Assembly (NCBI RefSeq): GCF_025685545.1
Contig: NZ_JAGSYC010000023.1
Location: 372,001 to 436,000, forward strand
Length of the DNA stretch: 64,000 nucleotides
Direction of reading: 5' to 3'
Origin: Granulicella paludicola
GTDB lineage: Bacteria; Acidobacteriota; Terriglobia; Terriglobales; Acidobacteriaceae
Made by a program: the position numbers and the translations under genes. Numbering within the stretch: position 1 is the first letter of the stretch; each line of letters opens with the position of its first letter. The notes beneath the pieces were generated by a model that made no database searches, was not told the origin of the DNA, and worked only from the letters and a program-made list of their open reading frames with translations. Below are positions 62,629 through 64,000 of this stretch, in pieces.

Positions 62629-63324
62629 GTGAGTTCGAGGTCGTCCCAACAGTTGGAACCCGAGCCGCAGGGGTCTGGGCTGCCATCCAGTGCCGTGGGC
62701 GTAAGTCCCGAGCGCGCGGCAGCGCTGGCCGAGCAACGGGTGCTGGCCGACCTGGCTGCGCAGTGCCTGGCAGGCGACGGCGCGGCATGGGAGAAGCTGG
62801 CGCGCGCACAGCATCGCCGGGTGTATGGCATTTGCTATCGGTTCACGGGGTCGCAGGCCGACGCCGAGGACATGACGCAGGAAGTATTTTAAAAGATGTA
62901 TCGCAACCTGAGCAGCTTCGATCCGACCAAGGGTGGCTTTACTACCTGGCTGACGACGCTGACGCGCAACCTGCTGGTGGACAACTACCGGCGGTCGCGA
63001 ATGGACCGGGCGAGCGATTCTCTGGACGAGACCTACGACGGCGAAGACGATGGTGCGACCCGCGCCGACAAGCTGGCCGACGGCGGCAAGAGCCAGGAGC
63101 AGATTGTAAGCGGGCAGCAGCTTCGGACGCAGATTCAGGCGGCGCTGAAGCAGGTGTCTCCGGAGCTGCGCGAGGCGGTCATCTTGCGTGATCTGGAAGA
63201 TATGGATTACAAGGACATTGCCGAGGTTCTCGGCGTTCCGCAGGGCACGGTGAAGAGTCGCATCAGCCGTGGTCGAGCGGAACTTGCAAGGCTTTTGAAA
63301 CGTATAGAAGGGCAGGTGATGTAG
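62629..63324 (+). pseudogene. ECF sigma factor gene with internal in-frame TAA
   Basis: The frame starts at GTG 62629, preceded by a perfect AGGAGG eight bases upstream. Codons 1-87 end in AEDMTQEVF at TAA 62890, and after AAG the same frame resumes with ATG 62896 and MYRNLSSFDPTKGGF. Together they form a normal ECF sigma: region 2 (CYRFTGSQADAEDMTQEVF / KMYRNLSSFD, TWLTTLTRNLLVDNYRRS) and region 4 (LREAVILRDLEDMDYKDIAEVLGVPQGTVKSRISRGRAEL). One base change, TTA to TAA at the expected Leu of VFLKMYR, would explain it. The anti-sigma gene follows without a gap. Confidence 0.85.
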
Positions 63325-63996
63325 GTGGCAGACATGACCCAATTCGATGGATTTGATGGTGAGTTCGAGGCGAACAGCGAAGGCTGCGCGGTGTGCGAGG
63401 CGATGCTTCCCGATGCCGTGGACGGCATTCTCACACCTGCAGAGCAGCGTGCGTTCGACGTGCATGTAGCGAGCTGCGTGCATTGCTCCGAGGAACTGGC
63501 AGAGGCTCAGCGTGGCGCGGCCTGGCTTTCGATGTTGAAGACCAAGACGCCGGAGCCGCCACTCGGTTTGCTGGAGAAGATTCTGGCGGAGACTTCGGGC
63601 GCGGCGGCTGCACAGGCTGCTGCTGCACCGGTCGCCTACGAAGAGCCGTCCTATGTGTGGACACCCGCCAGGCAGGAAGTGGGCGGCGGTTGGAGCAGGC
63701 GGTGGTCAGAGACGCGGATGAAGCTGGGCGAGATGTTCTCGCTGGGCAATGCAGGCATGCTGCTGCAACCCCGACTCGCGATGACCGCGGCGATGGCGTT
63801 CTTCTCGCTGGCACTGACGCTGAACATGATGGGCTTTCGTTTGAGCGAGGTACACACGGCTGACTTTACCCCTAGCGGTGTTCGCCGCACGGTTGCCGAT
63901 GCGGGCGCTTCTGCGACGCGGCGGTTCCAGAACCTGCGCGTGGTCTACCAGATGGAGTCACGCGTGAGCGAATTGCGCAGCGACGAGCCGCGCTAA
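63325..63996 (+). CDS. Zinc-binding anti-sigma factor
   Basis: 223 residues from GTG 63325, directly after the sigma TAG with no gap. The cytoplasmic zf-HC2 domain has Cys21, Cys24, His47, Cys51 and Cys54 (CAVCEAM ... DVHVASCVHC), the HxxxCxxC zinc site of group-IV anti-sigma factors. One hydrophobic stretch lies near 150-170 (AMTAAMAFFSLALTLNM). The C-terminal part is periplasmic and short. It would bind the sigma factor above; if the sigma is dead the gene is orphaned. It ends four bases before the window edge. Confidence 0.85.
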   Translation: MADMTQFDGFDGEFEANSEGCAVCEAMLPDAVDGILTPAEQRAFDVHVASCVHCSEELAEAQRGAAWLSMLKTKTPEPPLGLLEKILAETSGAAAAQAAAAPVAYEEPSYVWTPARQEVGGGWSRRWSETRMKLGEMFSLGNAGMLLQPRLAMTAAMAFFSLALTLNMMGFRLSEVHTADFTPSGVRRTVADAGASATRRFQNLRVVYQMESRVSELRSDEPR

Positions 63997-64000
63997 CAAG

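Overview
The window is 64 kb of GC-rich (about 60 percent by eye) chromosomal DNA from a free-living bacterium. I infer an acidobacterium of the Terriglobia / Acidobacteriaceae type. The reasons are the style of the proteins (long secreted Ig-repeat protein with a lipobox-like tail, solitary GvpL/F, FecR-like secreted protein, right-handed beta-helix glycosidase), the Gram-negative envelope genes (outer-membrane barrels, TonB-dependent receptor, heptose phosphatase) and the gene order. This placement is by recollection of families, not by a search. I see no phage, insertion sequence, CRISPR array, rRNA or tRNA.

Layout. 0-8 kb: start of a Zn alcohol dehydrogenase, apt, acyP, a tandem pair of duplicated outer-membrane barrel proteins, efp, a secreted FecR-like protein coupled to trpG, then trpE and a His-rich lipoprotein. 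8-16 kb: gdhA with its own promoter and a palindromic operator candidate, a giant secreted Ig-repeat protein, pgsA, a solitary GvpL/F protein and a membrane-anchored TPR protein. 16-27.5 kb: ion channel, xseA, glmM, polA, and a run queA / DUF374 acyltransferase / ABC exporter. 27.6-31.7 kb: the ribosomal alpha operon on the minus strand (infA-rpmJ-rpsM-rpsK-rpsD-rpoA-rplQ). Four of its gaps carry short-repeat hairpins. 32-43.5 kb: bactofilin, GH28, FmdE-like protein, TonB receptor, gatCA, DUF721, gmhB, thioredoxin-fold protein and carbonic anhydrase.

43.6-51.2 kb is the most informative region: a histidine operon preceded by a His-rich leader peptide (8 His in 27 residues) and a complete terminator/antiterminator attenuator, followed by hisI, hisG, hisD, hisC, hisB, hisH and hisF. 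hisA and hisE are absent. Several small membrane or unknown proteins are translationally coupled between the his genes, and an AT-richer DUF-type gene sits where hisA would be expected.

51.2-64 kb: an MFS transporter, a heme oxygenase plus bacteriophytochrome kinase (chromophore synthesis next to photoreceptor), a FAD oxidoreductase, a type B carboxylesterase, an HEXXH/TPR protein, tdk, sodC, and an ECF sigma / anti-sigma pair. The sigma gene carries an in-frame TAA in the middle of conserved region 2.

Cross-cutting signals are: a dispersed family of intergenic hairpins built from short direct and inverted repeats, with two sequence types shared between distant loci; TTG starts on both infA and efp; an EF-P with Asn at the normally modified loop tip; and a DNA polymerase I that has lost its proofreading residues.
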